Part shown: positions 38,441 to 47,649 of the stretch, piece by piece
Layout: the number at the start of each line of letters is the position of its first letter
How positions within the stretch are numbered: the stretch's first letter is position 1
Origin: Micromonospora sp. WMMD1082
Lineage (GTDB): Bacteria; Actinomycetota; Actinomycetes; Mycobacteriales; Micromonosporaceae
Assembly: GCF_029626175.1 (NCBI RefSeq)
Contig: NZ_JARUBM010000002.1
Location: 4,791,001 to 4,855,000, forward strand
DNA length: 64,000 nt
Direction of reading: 5' to 3'
Notes under the pieces: model-generated
The model's input: the letters and a program-made list of their open reading frames with translations, nothing else
Told to the model about the DNA's origin: nothing
Database searches by the model: none
Translations under genes and position numbers: made by a program

Positions 38441-39037
38441 TCAGCCGGGCAGCGGGCCGGTGAGATAGCGCTGGACGGTCGGGCCGATCGCGGCGACCAG
38501 GGTCTCCGGTGTCGCGGAGGCGACCGGCTCCAGGCGGATCACGTGGCGCATCATCCCGAGCCCGATCAGCTGGCTGGCCACCAGCGCTCCGCGCAGCGGC
38601 AGTTCCGCCGGGTCGACGTCGAGATGGTCGAGGACCCGGCGCAGCACCTGGGTGGTCAGGAACTCGCGGAGCAGCCGCGCGGTCCACTCGTTGCTGACCG
38701 CGGAGCGCAGCAGGGCCACCCCGGCGGTGCCGGCCGGCGAGTCCCACACCGTGAGGAACGCGCGCACCAGCCGCTCGCCGAGACCGTCACGGTCACCGGT
38801 GAGCACCGCCGGCAGCAGCTCACGCGGGTCGACGGGCGCCCGCATGGCGGCCAGGAAGAGCTGGTCCTTGCTGCCGAAGTAGTGGTGCACCAGGGCCGGG
38901 TCGACACCGGCGGAGGCGGCGATGGCCCGGATCGTGCTGGCGTCGAAGCCGCGCTCCGCGAAGGCGGCCCGGGCCGCGTCGAGGATCGCCTCCCGCGTGC
39001 CCGGCTTGCCAGGCCGCCGTCCCGTCCGCCGTATCAT
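38441..39037 (-). CDS. TetR-family transcriptional regulator
   Basis: 198 aa. TetR helix-turn-helix at about residues 12-58 (TREAILDAARAAFAERGFDASTIRAIAASAGVDPALVHHYFGSKDQLFLAAM). The C-terminal ligand domain resembles the TetR_C group with VSNEWTARLLREFL. ATG 39037 has GGGAGG three bases upstream; the N-terminal extension to 39277 is low-complexity and not used. It is transcribed in the same direction as the ABC-2 exporter genes and probably regulates them. Confidence 0.88.
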   Translation of the reverse strand: MIRRTGRRPGKPGTREAILDAARAAFAERGFDASTIRAIAASAGVDPALVHHYFGSKDQLFLAAMRAPVDPRELLPAVLTGDRDGLGERLVRAFLTVWDSPAGTAGVALLRSAVSNEWTARLLREFLTTQVLRRVLDHLDVDPAELPLRGALVASQLIGLGMMRHVIRLEPVASATPETLVAAIGPTVQRYLTGPLPG

Positions 39038-39192
39038 CGTCCTCCCTCGCGTGCGTCCCGGCGGCCGGCCGTGGCCCCGTGCCCGGACCCGGCCGCCGTC
39101 AGCCGTCGGTCCGCCCGTCAGCGCCGCGCCGCCGGGCCGAGTCGGGCCGCCCGTCGGCGCCCGCGCCGCCGGCCCCCGGGTCGAGCCGCCGG

Positions 39193-39948
39193 TCAGCCGC
39201 TGCGCCGGCGCAGGGTGGCCGCGGCGAGCACCAGCGCCAGCACCGCCGCGCCCGCGACGACCGCGACGTCGCGCCACATCGTGCCGGTCGGTTCGGCGTG
39301 CGCGCCGACCTCCTGGAGGGCCTCGACGGCGTACGACAGCGGCAGCACGTCGCTGATCGCCTGCAACCAGCCGGCCATCTCGTCGCGCGGCACGAACAGC
39401 CCGCAGAGCAGCAGTTGCGGGGCGACCACGACCGGCATGAACTGTACGGCCTGGAACTCGGTACGGGCGAAGGCGCTGCAGAGCAGCCCGAGCGCGACGG
39501 CGAGCACCGCGTTCAACGCGGCGATCATGATCACGAAACCGCTGCCGCCGGCAGTCTCCAGACCGAAGATCCAGTACGCCACGGCCGAGGCGATGGTGGC
39601 CTGCGCCGCGCCGGCCAGCCCGAAGGCGATGCCGTAGCCGAAGAGCAGGTCGGCCTTTGCCAGCGGGGTGGTGAGCAGTCGTTCCAGCGTGCCCGTGGTC
39701 CGCTCGCGGAGCATGGCGATGCTGGTCACCAGGAACATGATGATGAACGGGAAGAAGCCGAGCATCACCAGGGCGATCCGGTCGAAGGTGGTCGGCTGCC
39801 CGGGCGGGGCGGGCTGGTCGGCGTACATGTAGTAGACCAGGGTGAGCAGGACGGTGGGCACGAGCACCAGCAGGGCCACCGTCCGCCGGTCGTGGCGTAG
39901 CTGCCGCAGGATGCGGCCGACGGTGACGGAGAGGATCCGCGGGTTCAT
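39193..39948 (-). CDS. ABC-2 type exporter permease
   Basis: 251 aa with six hydrophobic helices and the ABC-2 family sequence SIAMLRERTTGTLERLLTTPLAKADLLFGYGIAF. It is the membrane part of a drug or antibiotic efflux ABC transporter with the upstream ATPase. ATG 39948 overlaps the ATPase stop by ATGA. The larger open frame extending to 40692 is a shadow of the ATPase gene. Confidence 0.9.
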   Translation of the reverse strand: MNPRILSVTVGRILRQLRHDRRTVALLVLVPTVLLTLVYYMYADQPAPPGQPTTFDRIALVMLGFFPFIIMFLVTSIAMLRERTTGTLERLLTTPLAKADLLFGYGIAFGLAGAAQATIASAVAYWIFGLETAGGSGFVIMIAALNAVLAVALGLLCSAFARTEFQAVQFMPVVVAPQLLLCGLFVPRDEMAGWLQAISDVLPLSYAVEALQEVGAHAEPTGTMWRDVAVVAGAAVLALVLAAATLRRRSG

Positions 39949-40679
39949 GACGCCTCCCCGGCGCGTGCGGTCTGGCTCGTCCTGATCAGTCGCAGGAACG
40001 CCTCGTCGAGGTCGTCCACCCCGGCGGCGGCCCGGATCGCGTCGGGCGTGTCGTCGGCGATCAACCGGCCCTCGCGGATGAGCAGCAGTCGATGGCAGCG
40101 GGCCGCCTCGTCCATCACGTGGCTCGACACGAGCAGCGTCGTCCCGGTGGCCGCCAGCTCGTGGAAGCGGGCCCAGAGCTCGGCCCGCAGCACCGGGTCC
40201 TGGCCGACGGTGGGTTCGTCGAGCACGATCAGCTCCGGCTCGCCGACCAGCGCGCAGGCCAGCGACGCCCGGCTGCGCTGCCCGCCGGAGAGGGTGCCCA
40301 CCAGCTGGCCCGCCGCCGATGCCAGCCCGACATCGGCCACCGCCCGGTCGGCGTCGGCCCGGCCGCGACCGTGCAGGGCCGCGAAGTAGCGGGCGTTCTC
40401 CCGCACCGTCAGGTCGGCGTAGACGCTCGGCGCCTGCGTCAGGTAGCCGACCCGGTGACGCAGCCGGGCCGAGCCGGCCGGGGTGCCGAGCACCGTCACC
40501 GTGCCGTCGGTGATCACCTGGACCCCGACGACCGCCCGCATCAGCGTGGTCTTGCCGCTGCCGCTGGGCCCGAGCAGCCCGGTGACCGAGCCGCGCGGGA
40601 CCGTGGCGTCGATGCCGTGCAGCACCCGCCGCCCGCCCCGGTCCACGACCAGGCCACGGACGGCGATCGCGTCGTCCAT
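39945..40679 (-). CDS. ABC-2 type exporter ATPase
   Basis: 244 aa. Walker A GPSGSGKTTLM, Q-loop LTQAPSVYAD, signature LSGGQRSRASLA, Walker B LIVLDEPTVGQDP and H-loop LLVSSHVMDEA are all intact. It drives the permease encoded next. ATG 40679 has GGAGGTGGG six bases upstream. It is divergent from a MerR regulator across a 116-bp region with nested inverted repeats. Confidence 0.93.
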   Translation of the reverse strand: MDDAIAVRGLVVDRGGRRVLHGIDATVPRGSVTGLLGPSGSGKTTLMRAVVGVQVITDGTVTVLGTPAGSARLRHRVGYLTQAPSVYADLTVRENARYFAALHGRGRADADRAVADVGLASAAGQLVGTLSGGQRSRASLACALVGEPELIVLDEPTVGQDPVLRAELWARFHELAATGTTLLVSSHVMDEAARCHRLLLIREGRLIADDTPDAIRAAAGVDDLDEAFLRLIRTSQTARAGEAS

Positions 40680-40704
40680 CACCCACCTCCATAACTCATC
40701 ATGT

Positions 40705-40725
40705 GTTGAAATCAACGGTAGTTGA
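40705..40725. promoter_or_regulatory. nested inverted repeats between ABC-2 exporter and MerR gene
   Basis: GTTGAAATCAAC (40705-40716) is a palindrome, and TCAAC-GGTA-GTTGA (40712-40725) is a second one sharing its right half. TTGACA occurs at 40722-40727 on the plus strand. Candidate operator for MerR or TetR. Confidence 0.45.
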
Positions 40726-40795
40726 CATCCGGCCGGTCGGGCAAGGTGGGACGGCGGGGTCGCGCGGGACGGGTCGGTGCTGAGACCCTCGACCC

Positions 40796-41188
40796 ATGGA
40801 CATCGGTACGCGGGAGGAGACCTTCACCGTCAGCGAGGCGGCCCACCGGGTCGGCCTGAGCGTCCACACGCTGCGCTGGTACGAGCAGGAGGGGCTGGTC
40901 GCCCCCGTGGGGCGGGACTCGGCCGGGCGGCGTCGCTACACTCCGCAGGACGTCAACTGGCTGCTGCTGCTCACCCGGCTTCGCCGCACCGGGATGCCGG
41001 TGCGCGACATGCGTCGCTACGTCGAGCTGGCCCGGCAGGGTGACGGCACGCTCGGTGCCCGGCGGACACTGTTCGAGGAGCACCGGACGCGGGTGCTCCA
41101 GCAGATGGCGGAGCTGGAGGAGGACCTCAAGGTGCTCGACTTCAAGATCGACCACTATCGCCGGGCGGAACTGGGCGAACTCGACTGA
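40796..41188 (+). CDS. MerR-family transcriptional regulator
   Basis: 130 aa. It has the MerR winged helix (FTVSEAAHRVGLSVHTLRWYEQEGLVAPVGRDSAGRRRYTPQDV) and an antiparallel dimerisation helix ending KVLDFKIDHYRRAELGELD. No cysteines suggest metal sensing, so a small-molecule or ligand-independent type is likely. ATG 40796 is preceded by GACCCT and a 6-nt spacer, so it may be leaderless. It is divergent from the ABC-2 exporter. Confidence 0.88.
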   Translation: MDIGTREETFTVSEAAHRVGLSVHTLRWYEQEGLVAPVGRDSAGRRRYTPQDVNWLLLLTRLRRTGMPVRDMRRYVELARQGDGTLGARRTLFEEHRTRVLQQMAELEEDLKVLDFKIDHYRRAELGELD

Positions 41189-41328
41189 CGCCGGCGAGAG
41201 TCGGCAGTAAACGGGGCGAAACGGTATCTCCGGGCAGTAGCCCGTAGCACGGGCACTAGGCATCGGACCGGACAGTAGGTCCGTCATCGGTCATTGCGCC
41301 CGCATCGGACGTACGGCACGATGGCGCG

Positions 41329-42669
41329 GTGGATCACGCTCCGTCACCGGACAGTGGGTTTTTCGACGACTGGGCCGCGCGGCTGCGGGCGATCGCCGAC
41401 CGGCCCGTGGTGGGCATCCTGCTGCGCGGCAGCCACGCCCGCCGGGCCGCCACCGCACACAGCGACGTCGACGTGGACGTGCTGGTCGGTGGCGCCCCGT
41501 ACGCCGTCCGGCGGGCGTACTTCGCGGAGCACTCCGGCCGGCTGACCCACGTGTCGGTCGCGGCCCGGGACGTCCGGTCCTGGGTGACCCGGCTGGGTGA
41601 GCCGGCCGACTGGGCGTTCGGCCTGCCCGTGACCGCCCCCGCCCGGCTGCTCTGGGCCGACCCGCACTGGCGCAACCGGATCGACCTGCCGGTGCTCTGC
41701 CAGCCGGCCGACGAGCCGCGGCTGGAGGAACTGATCGCCACCCTCGGCAAGGTGGCCTCGGCCCGGGACGCCGACGATCCGCTCGGCGCCCGGCTGGCCG
41801 CCGCCGACCTGGCCCGGCTCTGCCCGTCGGTGCTGCGGCTGGCGAACCCGTCGGTGCGGGTGGTCTCCCGCCGGTCGGCCTTCGCCGCCGCGCTCGACCT
41901 GCCGGTGGCGCCGGCCGGCTACCGGGAGGACATGCTGCGCTGCCTGAGCGTGCGGCCCGGCTCGACCGGCCAGCTGTGGGCGGCCGCGGCCCGGCTGGTG
42001 GCCGGCACCCTGCCGCTGATCCGCCCGTACGCCGCCGAGGTGGCCCGGGCGGCCGGCCCGGATCTCGCCGACGCCCTGCTCGACGGGCGCCTGGACCGCT
42101 ACGTGATCCAGTTGGGCCGCCCCGCCCCCGGTGCCGCGTCCACCGATGGGTCGCCCACCGATGGGTCGTCCGCCAGCCAGAGAGCCGCCAGCCGGGAGCC
42201 CGCTCAGGTTCCCGCGCCGCGTACGGGACAATGGGTCACTGTGCCCGCTCCTGACGCGCCGGTGACCGGCGCCCACCTCGACCAGCCGACCCCGCCGGAC
42301 GGCCCGGACCGGCCGTCGCGGCTCGATCCGGCGATCGCCGCCCGGCTGCGGCGCACCCCCGACGGCCTGGTGGCCGCCGTCGTCCGCCAGCACGACAGCG
42401 GCGAGGTGCTGATGATGGCCTGGATGGACGACGAGGCCCTGCACCGCACCCTGACCACCGGCCGGGCCACCTACTGGTCGCGCAGCCGGCGCGAATACTG
42501 GGTCAAGGGCGCCACCTCGGGCCACCACCAGTACGTCCGCTCGGTGGCGCTCGACTGCGACGGGGACGCGGTGCTGGTCAGCGTCGACCAGGTCGGCGCC
42601 GCCTGCCACACCGGGCAGCGCACCTGCTTCTCCACCGACCTCCCCGTCACCGGCGAGGTGCCGTCATGA
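41329..42669 (+). CDS. hisI: nucleotidyltransferase domain fused to HisI (phosphoribosyl-AMP cyclohydrolase)
   Basis: 446 aa in one uninterrupted frame. Residues 1-270 hold a pol-beta-like nucleotidyltransferase with [23 protein letters not shown] (GS and DxD catalytic motifs near residues 33-50). A linker with a repeated [11 protein letters not shown] follows. Residues from about 305 are HisI, with [44 protein letters not shown] and the Zn cysteines DCDGDAV, ACHTGQ and TCF. GTG 42241 could start a separate HisI of 142 aa. The stop overlaps trpE by ATGA. Confidence 0.85.
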   Translation: MDHAPSPDSGFFDDWAARLRAIADRPVVGILLRGSHARRAATAHSDVDVDVLVGGAPYAVRRAYFAEHSGRLTHVSVAARDVRSWVTRLGEPADWAFGLPVTAPARLLWADPHWRNRIDLPVLCQPADEPRLEELIATLGKVASARDADDPLGARLAAADLARLCPSVLRLANPSVRVVSRRSAFAAALDLPVAPAGYREDMLRCLSVRPGSTGQLWAAAARLVAGTLPLIRPYAAEVARAAGPDLADALLDGRLDRYVIQLGRPAPGAASTDGSPTDGSSASQRAASREPAQVPAPRTGQWVTVPAPDAPVTGAHLDQPTPPDGPDRPSRLDPAIAARLRRTPDGLVAAVVRQHDSGEVLMMAWMDDEALHRTLTTGRATYWSRSRREYWVKGATSGHHQYVRSVALDCDGDAVLVSVDQVGAACHTGQRTCFSTDLPVTGEVPS

Positions 42670-44219
42670 CCGACGCGCGGGTGAGCCCGGACCCGGCAAC
42701 CTTCGCCGAGCTGGCCGCCCGCTGGCGGGTGGTGCCGGTCACCCGTCGGCTGCTCGCCGACGCGGAGACCCCGGTCGGCGTCTACCGCAAGCTGGCCGGC
42801 GGCCCCGGGACCTTCCTGCTGGAATCCGCCGAGCAGGGCGTGGGCTCGTCGGGGCTGGCCTGGGCCCGGTACTCCTTCGTCGGGGTGCGCAGCAGCGCCA
42901 CGCTGGTCGAGCGGGACGGCGCGGCGGCCTGGCTCGGCGAACCGCCCGCCGGGCTGCCGGCCACCGGCGACCCGGTCCAGGTGCTGCGCGAGACGGTGAC
43001 GGCGCTGGCCGGCCCGCCCGGGCAACCGGGCGACGGGATGCCGCCGCTGACCGGCGGCATGGTCGGCTACCTCGGCTACGACCTGGTTCGCCGTTTCGAG
43101 CGGCTGCCCACGCTCACCGAGGACGACCTGCGCCTGCCCGAGCTGGGCATGATGCTCGCCACCGACCTGGTGGTGCTGGACCACTTCGACGGCTCGGCGA
43201 TCCTGGTCGCCAACGCGATCCTGCCGCCGCTGGACGAGCCGGGCCGCGAGGAGCGGATCGCCGCCGCGTACCACCATGCGGTGGGCCGGTTGGACGCGAT
43301 GACCACGGCGCTGTCGCGGCCGATCCCGCCCATGGTGGCCACGGTCGCCCGCCCGCCCGTCGGTGCGGTACGCAGCCGTACCCCCGACGGTGGGTACCCG
43401 AAGGCGGTCGAGGCGGCGAAGGAGGCGATCCGGGCCGGCGAGTGCTTCCAGATCGTGCTCGCCCAGCGGTTCGAACGCGACACCGACGCCGACCCGCTGG
43501 ACGTCTACCGGGTGCTGCGGGCCACCAACCCCAGCCCCTACATGTACCTGCTGCGCTTCGACGACGTCGACATCGTCGGTTCGTCGCCGGAGGCGCACCT
43601 GAAGGTGACCGGCGAGGTCGACGGTGAGCGGCGGGCGTTGCTGCACCCGATCGCCGGCACCCGCCCGCGCGGCGCGACACCGGAGGCCGACGCCCGGCTC
43701 GCCACCGAGCTGCTCGCCGACCCCAAGGAGCGCGCCGAGCACGTGATGCTGGTCGACCTGGGCCGCAACGACCTGGGCCGGGTCTGCCGCCCGGGCACCG
43801 TGGAGGTGCCGGAGTTCGCCACCATCGAGCGGTACAGCCACGTCATGCACATCGTCTCCACGGTGGTGGGCACGCTCCGGGCGGACCGCACGGCCTTCGA
43901 CGCGCTCGCCGCGACCTTCCCGGCGGGCACCCTCTCCGGGGCGCCGAAGGTCCGCGCCATGGAGATCATCGAGGAGCTGGAGCCGGTACGCCGGGGGCTC
44001 TACGGCGGCACCGTGGGCTACTTCGGGTTCGCCGGTGACCTCGACATGGCCATCGCGATCCGGACCGCGCTGATCCGGGCCGGGCGGGCGTACGTGCAGG
44101 CCGGTGCCGGCGTGGTGGCCGACTCCGACCCGGCCGCGGAGGACCTGGAGACCCGGAACAAGGCCGCCGCGGTGCTCGCCGCGATCGCCGCCGCCGAGAC
44201 GCTGCGGCCGGCCCGATGA
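42666..44219 (+). CDS. trpE: TrpE, anthranilate synthase component I
   Basis: 517 aa. It converts chorismate and ammonia to anthranilate with the TrpG subunit, which is not in the window. Conserved motifs are LLESAEQG (feedback-site region), [43 protein letters not shown] and [20 protein letters not shown] 42666 overlaps hisI, which ties a histidine gene to tryptophan genes in one coupled unit. Confidence 0.95.
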   Translation: MTDARVSPDPATFAELAARWRVVPVTRRLLADAETPVGVYRKLAGGPGTFLLESAEQGVGSSGLAWARYSFVGVRSSATLVERDGAAAWLGEPPAGLPATGDPVQVLRETVTALAGPPGQPGDGMPPLTGGMVGYLGYDLVRRFERLPTLTEDDLRLPELGMMLATDLVVLDHFDGSAILVANAILPPLDEPGREERIAAAYHHAVGRLDAMTTALSRPIPPMVATVARPPVGAVRSRTPDGGYPKAVEAAKEAIRAGECFQIVLAQRFERDTDADPLDVYRVLRATNPSPYMYLLRFDDVDIVGSSPEAHLKVTGEVDGERRALLHPIAGTRPRGATPEADARLATELLADPKERAEHVMLVDLGRNDLGRVCRPGTVEVPEFATIERYSHVMHIVSTVVGTLRADRTAFDALAATFPAGTLSGAPKVRAMEIIEELEPVRRGLYGGTVGYFGFAGDLDMAIAIRTALIRAGRAYVQAGAGVVADSDPAAEDLETRNKAAAVLAAIAAAETLRPAR

Positions 44220-44785
44220 ACGACCCGGCCCGCCCCGAGTCCGGCGGTGCGCGCCCCGCGTCCGGGCGGCGCGAGCTGGCGTACGCCGTGCTGCTCTGCC
44301 TGGCCGGCGCGGGGTTGGCGCTCTGGGCGGCGACCCGGCCCTGGGTGCGGGACGTCGGTGTGCTGCCGGCCCTCGACGAGGGGCGGACCGGCGCGCAACT
44401 GCTGCCGTGGCTGCCGGCGCTCGCCCTGGTGGGGCTGGCCGGCGGCGGCGCGGTGCTGGCCACCCGTGGCCGGCTTCGCCGGGTGCTCGGCGGGCTGCTG
44501 GCGTTGCTCGGGCTGAGCCTGGCCGCCGGCGGGGGCTACGGCCTGGTGGCGGAGATCGGAGACCAGGTGAGCCGGCAGTGGCCGGCGCTCACGCTGGCCG
44601 GCGGCGTACTGGCCGCGGCCGGTGGGCTGATCACCGGGCTGCGCGGGACACGTTGGCCGGTGATGGGCGCCCGCTACGAGCGCGGGTCACGGCAGCCGGT
44701 CGAGACGGCCGGGCCGATCCAGGGGGCCGGCACGGTGGCCGCGTGGGACGCGTTGGACCGGGGCGAGGATCCGACGGTGCGCTGA
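44216..44785 (+). CDS. Trp biosynthesis-associated membrane protein (TIGR02234-like)
   Basis: 189 aa with four hydrophobic helices (about residues 15-35, 60-80, 88-108 and 122-145) and the motif ATRPWVRD in the first loop. The family is found in actinobacterial trp operons directly after trpE; its role is unknown. The ATG overlaps the trpE stop by 4 nt. Confidence 0.85.
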   Translation: MNDPARPESGGARPASGRRELAYAVLLCLAGAGLALWAATRPWVRDVGVLPALDEGRTGAQLLPWLPALALVGLAGGGAVLATRGRLRRVLGGLLALLGLSLAAGGGYGLVAEIGDQVSRQWPALTLAGGVLAAAGGLITGLRGTRWPVMGARYERGSRQPVETAGPIQGAGTVAAWDALDRGEDPTVR

Positions 44786-44815
44786 GGTCGCCTGCGCACG
44801 TGCGGGAGGTGACGG

Positions 44816-45067
44816 TCAGCTGACCGGCTGCCGGGCGTGGCGGCGCGCGGCGGCCAGCTCCGCGACCAGCCGGTCCAACTCGGCGCGCTGGTCGGCCCGG
44901 GCCCGGTCGGCGCAGATGGCCTCCCAGGCGTTGCCGCGTGCGGTCCGCATCCGGGCGGGCCCGACCATGGCCCGCTCCAGCGTGTGGACCACGCCGACGG
45001 CGAGCGACGCGACGGTGCGCGAGATGGTGGTGAGTCCGATGGTCTGGTGCGGCGCGGAGGTACTCAT
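44816..45067 (-). CDS. 83-aa hypothetical protein
   Basis: 83 aa, not recognised. A mildly hydrophobic N-terminal half (TIGLTTISRTVASLAVGVVHTLERAM) and a charged helical C-terminus (CADRARADQRAELDRLVAELAAARRHA). It lies convergent to the trpE unit and interrupts the trp genes. ATG 45067 is chosen over GTG/ATG positions farther upstream because coding character starts there. It may be a small membrane-associated protein. Confidence 0.45.
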   Translation of the reverse strand: MSTSAPHQTIGLTTISRTVASLAVGVVHTLERAMVGPARMRTARGNAWEAICADRARADQRAELDRLVAELAAARRHARQPVS

Positions 45068-45423
45068 GATCACCCCGGGGAGAGATCGTCGTGGCGGTGG
45101 GGCAGACGCGTCATCGAGTTTGCCCGACCCCGATGCTGCGCGGCTGACGTTTCGTGGTGATGACTGCACCGTCAACTCTGCGGCAGGTGGCCTGAGCAGG
45201 CAAAGAGACCTTCGTCCTTGAGCTTGGTCACAGCATCGACGAGGCTCGGTGTCGACCGACCCGCCGGCGGTGACACGGAGATCAATATGGGTGAACGTCG
45301 ATGGTGTGGTGACGTAGAGTTACCACGCATGCGCGCAAGTCGGCCATTATGCCGCAGCCCATTTCGTGAGGAGCGCCATACCCCCGGCGGTCGGCTCCAG
45401 GTAGGGCCACCTAGCATCGGCCC
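45068..45423. other. trpC upstream region, no established gene
   Basis: 356 bp, lower in GC than its surroundings. It holds an inverted repeat GTGGTGAC-(5)-GTTACCAC at 45306-45326, a TAGAGT hexamer at 45315-45320, a possible small ORF (45329-45427) and the TAGCAT -10 element at 45412-45417. No Trp-rich leader peptide or HGxxPAAW-type gene was found. Confidence 0.5.
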
Positions 45424-45427
45424 ATGA
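45329..45427 (+). CDS. possible 32-aa leader ORF before trpC
   Basis: ATG 45329 follows TAGAGT by 8 nt and opens a 32-codon frame ([10 protein letters not shown]...) whose TGA overlaps the trpC ATG by 4 nt (ATGA). It has no tryptophan codon. The precise coupling to trpC is suggestive, but the ORF is short and could be chance. Confidence 0.25.
   Translation: MRASRPLCRSPFREERHTPGGRLQVGPPSIGP
45412..45424 (+). promoter_or_regulatory. trpC -10 element, leaderless start
   Basis: TAGCAT (45412-45417) and a 6-nt spacer precede the ATG at 45424, so the transcript probably begins at the start codon. Confidence 0.55.
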
Positions 45428-46317
45428 CACCCGGAGAGGGGAGTCCGTTGGTGACTGCTGATGAGTATGCGCACGCGGAGGGGGACGAGCCCGGCCCGGC
45501 GGCGTCCGTCAGCGTGCTCGACGAGATCCTGGCCGGCGTCCGGGAGGACGTGGCCCGGCGGCAGGAACAGGTTCCGCTGGAGCGGATCCGGGAACTGGCC
45601 GCCGCCGCCGCGCCGCCGCTGGACGCCTACGCGGCCCTGCGGCGCCCCGGTGTCGCGGTCATCGCCGAGGTGAAGCGCTCCTCGCCGTCCAAGGGCAGGC
45701 TGGCCGAGATCGCCGATCCGGCCGACCTGGCCGGCGACTACGCCGCCGGCGGTGCCCGCGCGATCAGCGTGCTCACCGAGGGGCGTTGGTTCGGGGGGTC
45801 GCTGGACGACCTCGCCGCCGTGCGGGCCGCGGTGAACATCCCGGTGCTGCGCAAGGACTTCGTGGTCTCCAGCTACCAGGTGCACGAGGCCCGCGCGCAC
45901 GGCGCCGACCTGGTGCTGCTGATCGTCGCCGCGCTGGAGCAGAACGCGCTGGTCGGCCTGCTGGAGCGGATCGAGTCGCTGGGCATGACCGCGCTGGTCG
46001 AGGTGCACGACGAGGAGGAGGCCGACCGGGCCATGGAGGCCGGCGCGCAGGTGATCGGGGTCAACGCCCGCGATCTGCGTACCCTCCAGGTCGACCGCTC
46101 CGTCTTCGAGCGGATCGCGCCCGGTCTGCCGAGCAATGTCGTCAAGATCGCCGAGTCCGGCGTACGCGGCCCGCACGACCTGATCCGCTATGCCTCGGCC
46201 GGCGCCGACGCGGTGCTCGTCGGCGAGGGACTGGTCACGCAGAAGAGCCCCCGCGAGGCGGTGGCCGAACTGGTCAACGCCGGCAACCACCCCGCGACGC
46301 CCCGCCCGGTGCGCTGA
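45424..46317 (+). CDS. trpC: TrpC, indole-3-glycerol phosphate synthase
   Basis: 297 aa TIM barrel. It closes CdRP to indole glycerol phosphate. Family sequence begins [18 protein letters not shown] (about residue 30); catalytic motifs are [36 protein letters not shown] and [10 protein letters not shown], with SESGV-type phosphate binding (AESGVRG). The ATG 45424 start fits the leaderless -10; GTG 45451 with GGAGAGGGGAG upstream is a credible second start. trpB follows after 31 nt. Confidence 0.95.
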   Translation: MTPGEGSPLVTADEYAHAEGDEPGPAASVSVLDEILAGVREDVARRQEQVPLERIRELAAAAAPPLDAYAALRRPGVAVIAEVKRSSPSKGRLAEIADPADLAGDYAAGGARAISVLTEGRWFGGSLDDLAAVRAAVNIPVLRKDFVVSSYQVHEARAHGADLVLLIVAALEQNALVGLLERIESLGMTALVEVHDEEEADRAMEAGAQVIGVNARDLRTLQVDRSVFERIAPGLPSNVVKIAESGVRGPHDLIRYASAGADAVLVGEGLVTQKSPREAVAELVNAGNHPATPRPVR

Positions 46318-46348
46318 CCCGCGCCGGTCCGCAGCGAGAGGATCAGCC

Positions 46349-47569
46349 GTGAGTCAGGAGCAGTTCCCCGACACCGCCGGTCACTTCGGCCCGTTCGGTG
46401 GCCGGTTCGTGCCGGAGGCGCTGGTCGCCGCGCTCGACGAACTGGGCGCGGCGCACCGCGCGGCCATGGCCGACGAGGCGTTCCGGGCCGAGTTCGCCGC
46501 CCTGCTGCGCGACTACGCCGGCACACCGTCACTGCTCTACGAGGCCCGCCGGTTCTCCGCGCGGGCCGGGGCCCGGGTGCTGCTCAAGCGGGAGGACCTC
46601 AACCACACCGGCGCGCACAAGGTGCGCAACGTGCTCGGTCAGGCGCTGCTGACCCGCCGGATGGGCAAGCAGCGGGTGATCGCCGAGACCGGCGCCGGTC
46701 AGCACGGCGTCGCCGCCGCCACCGCCGCCGCCCTGTTCGACCTGGAGTGCGTGGTCTACATGGGTCAGGTCGACACCGAGCGGCAGGCGCTGAACGTGGC
46801 CCGGATGCGGATGCTCGGTGCCACGGTCGTACCGGTGACGACCGGCTCGCGCACCCTCAAGGACGCGATGAACGAGGCGATGCGGGACTGGGTCGCCAAC
46901 GTCGACCGGACCCACTACCTGATCGGCACCGCCGCCGGCCCGCACCCCTTCCCGGCGCTGGTCCGCGACTTCGTCCGGGGCATCGGCGACGAGGCCCGGG
47001 CGCAGTGTCTCGACCTCACCGGCGCGCTGCCGGACGCGGTGACCGCCTGCGTCGGCGGTGGCTCCAACGCGCTGGGCATCTTCCACGCCTTCGTCGACGA
47101 CCCGCAGGTGCGGCTCTACGGCTTCGAGGCCGGTGGCGAGGGGGTGGACACCGGCCGGCACGCCGCCAGCATCACCGGGGGCTCCACCGGCGTGCTGCAC
47201 GGCACCCGCACCTACGTGCTCCAGGACGCCGACGGTCAGACGCAGGAGTCCCACTCGATCTCCGCCGGCCTGGACTACCCGGGCGTGGGCCCGGAGCACG
47301 CCTGGCTGCACGACACCGGCCGGGCCAGCTACCAGCCGGTCACCGACGACGAGGCGATGACGGCGTTCGCGCTGCTCTGCCGCACCGAGGGGATCATCCC
47401 GGCGATCGAGAGCGCGCACGCCGTCGCCGGCACCCTGGCCGTCGCGCCGAAGCTCGCCGCCGAGTTGGGCCGGGAGCCCACCATCGTGGTCAACCTCTCC
47501 GGCCGGGGCGACAAGGACGTGCACACCGCCGGCGAGTACTTCGGCATCCTGGGCAAGGAGGCACCATGA
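46349..47569 (+). CDS. trpB: TrpB, tryptophan synthase beta chain
   Basis: 406 aa. PLP enzyme joining indole and serine. Lysine motif [19 protein letters not shown], phosphate loop [13 protein letters not shown] and ESGxH-type IESAHAVAG are present; it belongs to the TrpB1 type that pairs with TrpA ([15 protein letters not shown] at the N-terminus). GTG 46349 follows GAGAGGA. The stop is in a 4-nt overlap with a mini-ORF rather than directly with trpA. Confidence 0.97.
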   Translation: MSQEQFPDTAGHFGPFGGRFVPEALVAALDELGAAHRAAMADEAFRAEFAALLRDYAGTPSLLYEARRFSARAGARVLLKREDLNHTGAHKVRNVLGQALLTRRMGKQRVIAETGAGQHGVAAATAAALFDLECVVYMGQVDTERQALNVARMRMLGATVVPVTTGSRTLKDAMNEAMRDWVANVDRTHYLIGTAAGPHPFPALVRDFVRGIGDEARAQCLDLTGALPDAVTACVGGGSNALGIFHAFVDDPQVRLYGFEAGGEGVDTGRHAASITGGSTGVLHGTRTYVLQDADGQTQESHSISAGLDYPGVGPEHAWLHDTGRASYQPVTDDEAMTAFALLCRTEGIIPAIESAHAVAGTLAVAPKLAAELGREPTIVVNLSGRGDKDVHTAGEYFGILGKEAP

Positions 47570-47649
47570 GCGAGCGGGAGCGAGTGAATCATCGGCTCAG
47601 TGCGGTGGTGCCTCATGGCGGCACGGAGCGCAGCGGAGTGCTGGCATGA
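47566..47649 (+). CDS. 27-aa coupled mini-ORF between trpB and trpA
   Basis: ATG 47566 overlaps the trpB stop and the TGA at 47647-47649 overlaps the trpA ATG, so an 80-bp insert carries a complete ORF beginning [19 protein letters not shown]. The first 12 bases (ATGAGCGAGCGG) are repeated exactly at the start of trpA, giving 12-bp direct repeats around the insert. It is analogous to the 59-bp cassettes at 35.7 kb. Whether the peptide has a function is unknown. Confidence 0.65.
   Translation: MSERERVNHRLSAVVPHGGTERSGVLA

Noticed and set aside
44916..45221. HGxxPAAW-type small protein gene between the trpE unit and trpC
   Set aside because: This family often lies here in actinobacteria, but no frame on either strand contains the motif. 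The plus-strand open frame is a shadow.
45068..45423. Classical trp attenuator or T-box riboswitch upstream of trpC
   Set aside because: No run of Trp codons, no T-box sequence and no terminator with a U-tract were seen. The leaderless -10 next to the ATG leaves no leader for one of the likely transcripts.
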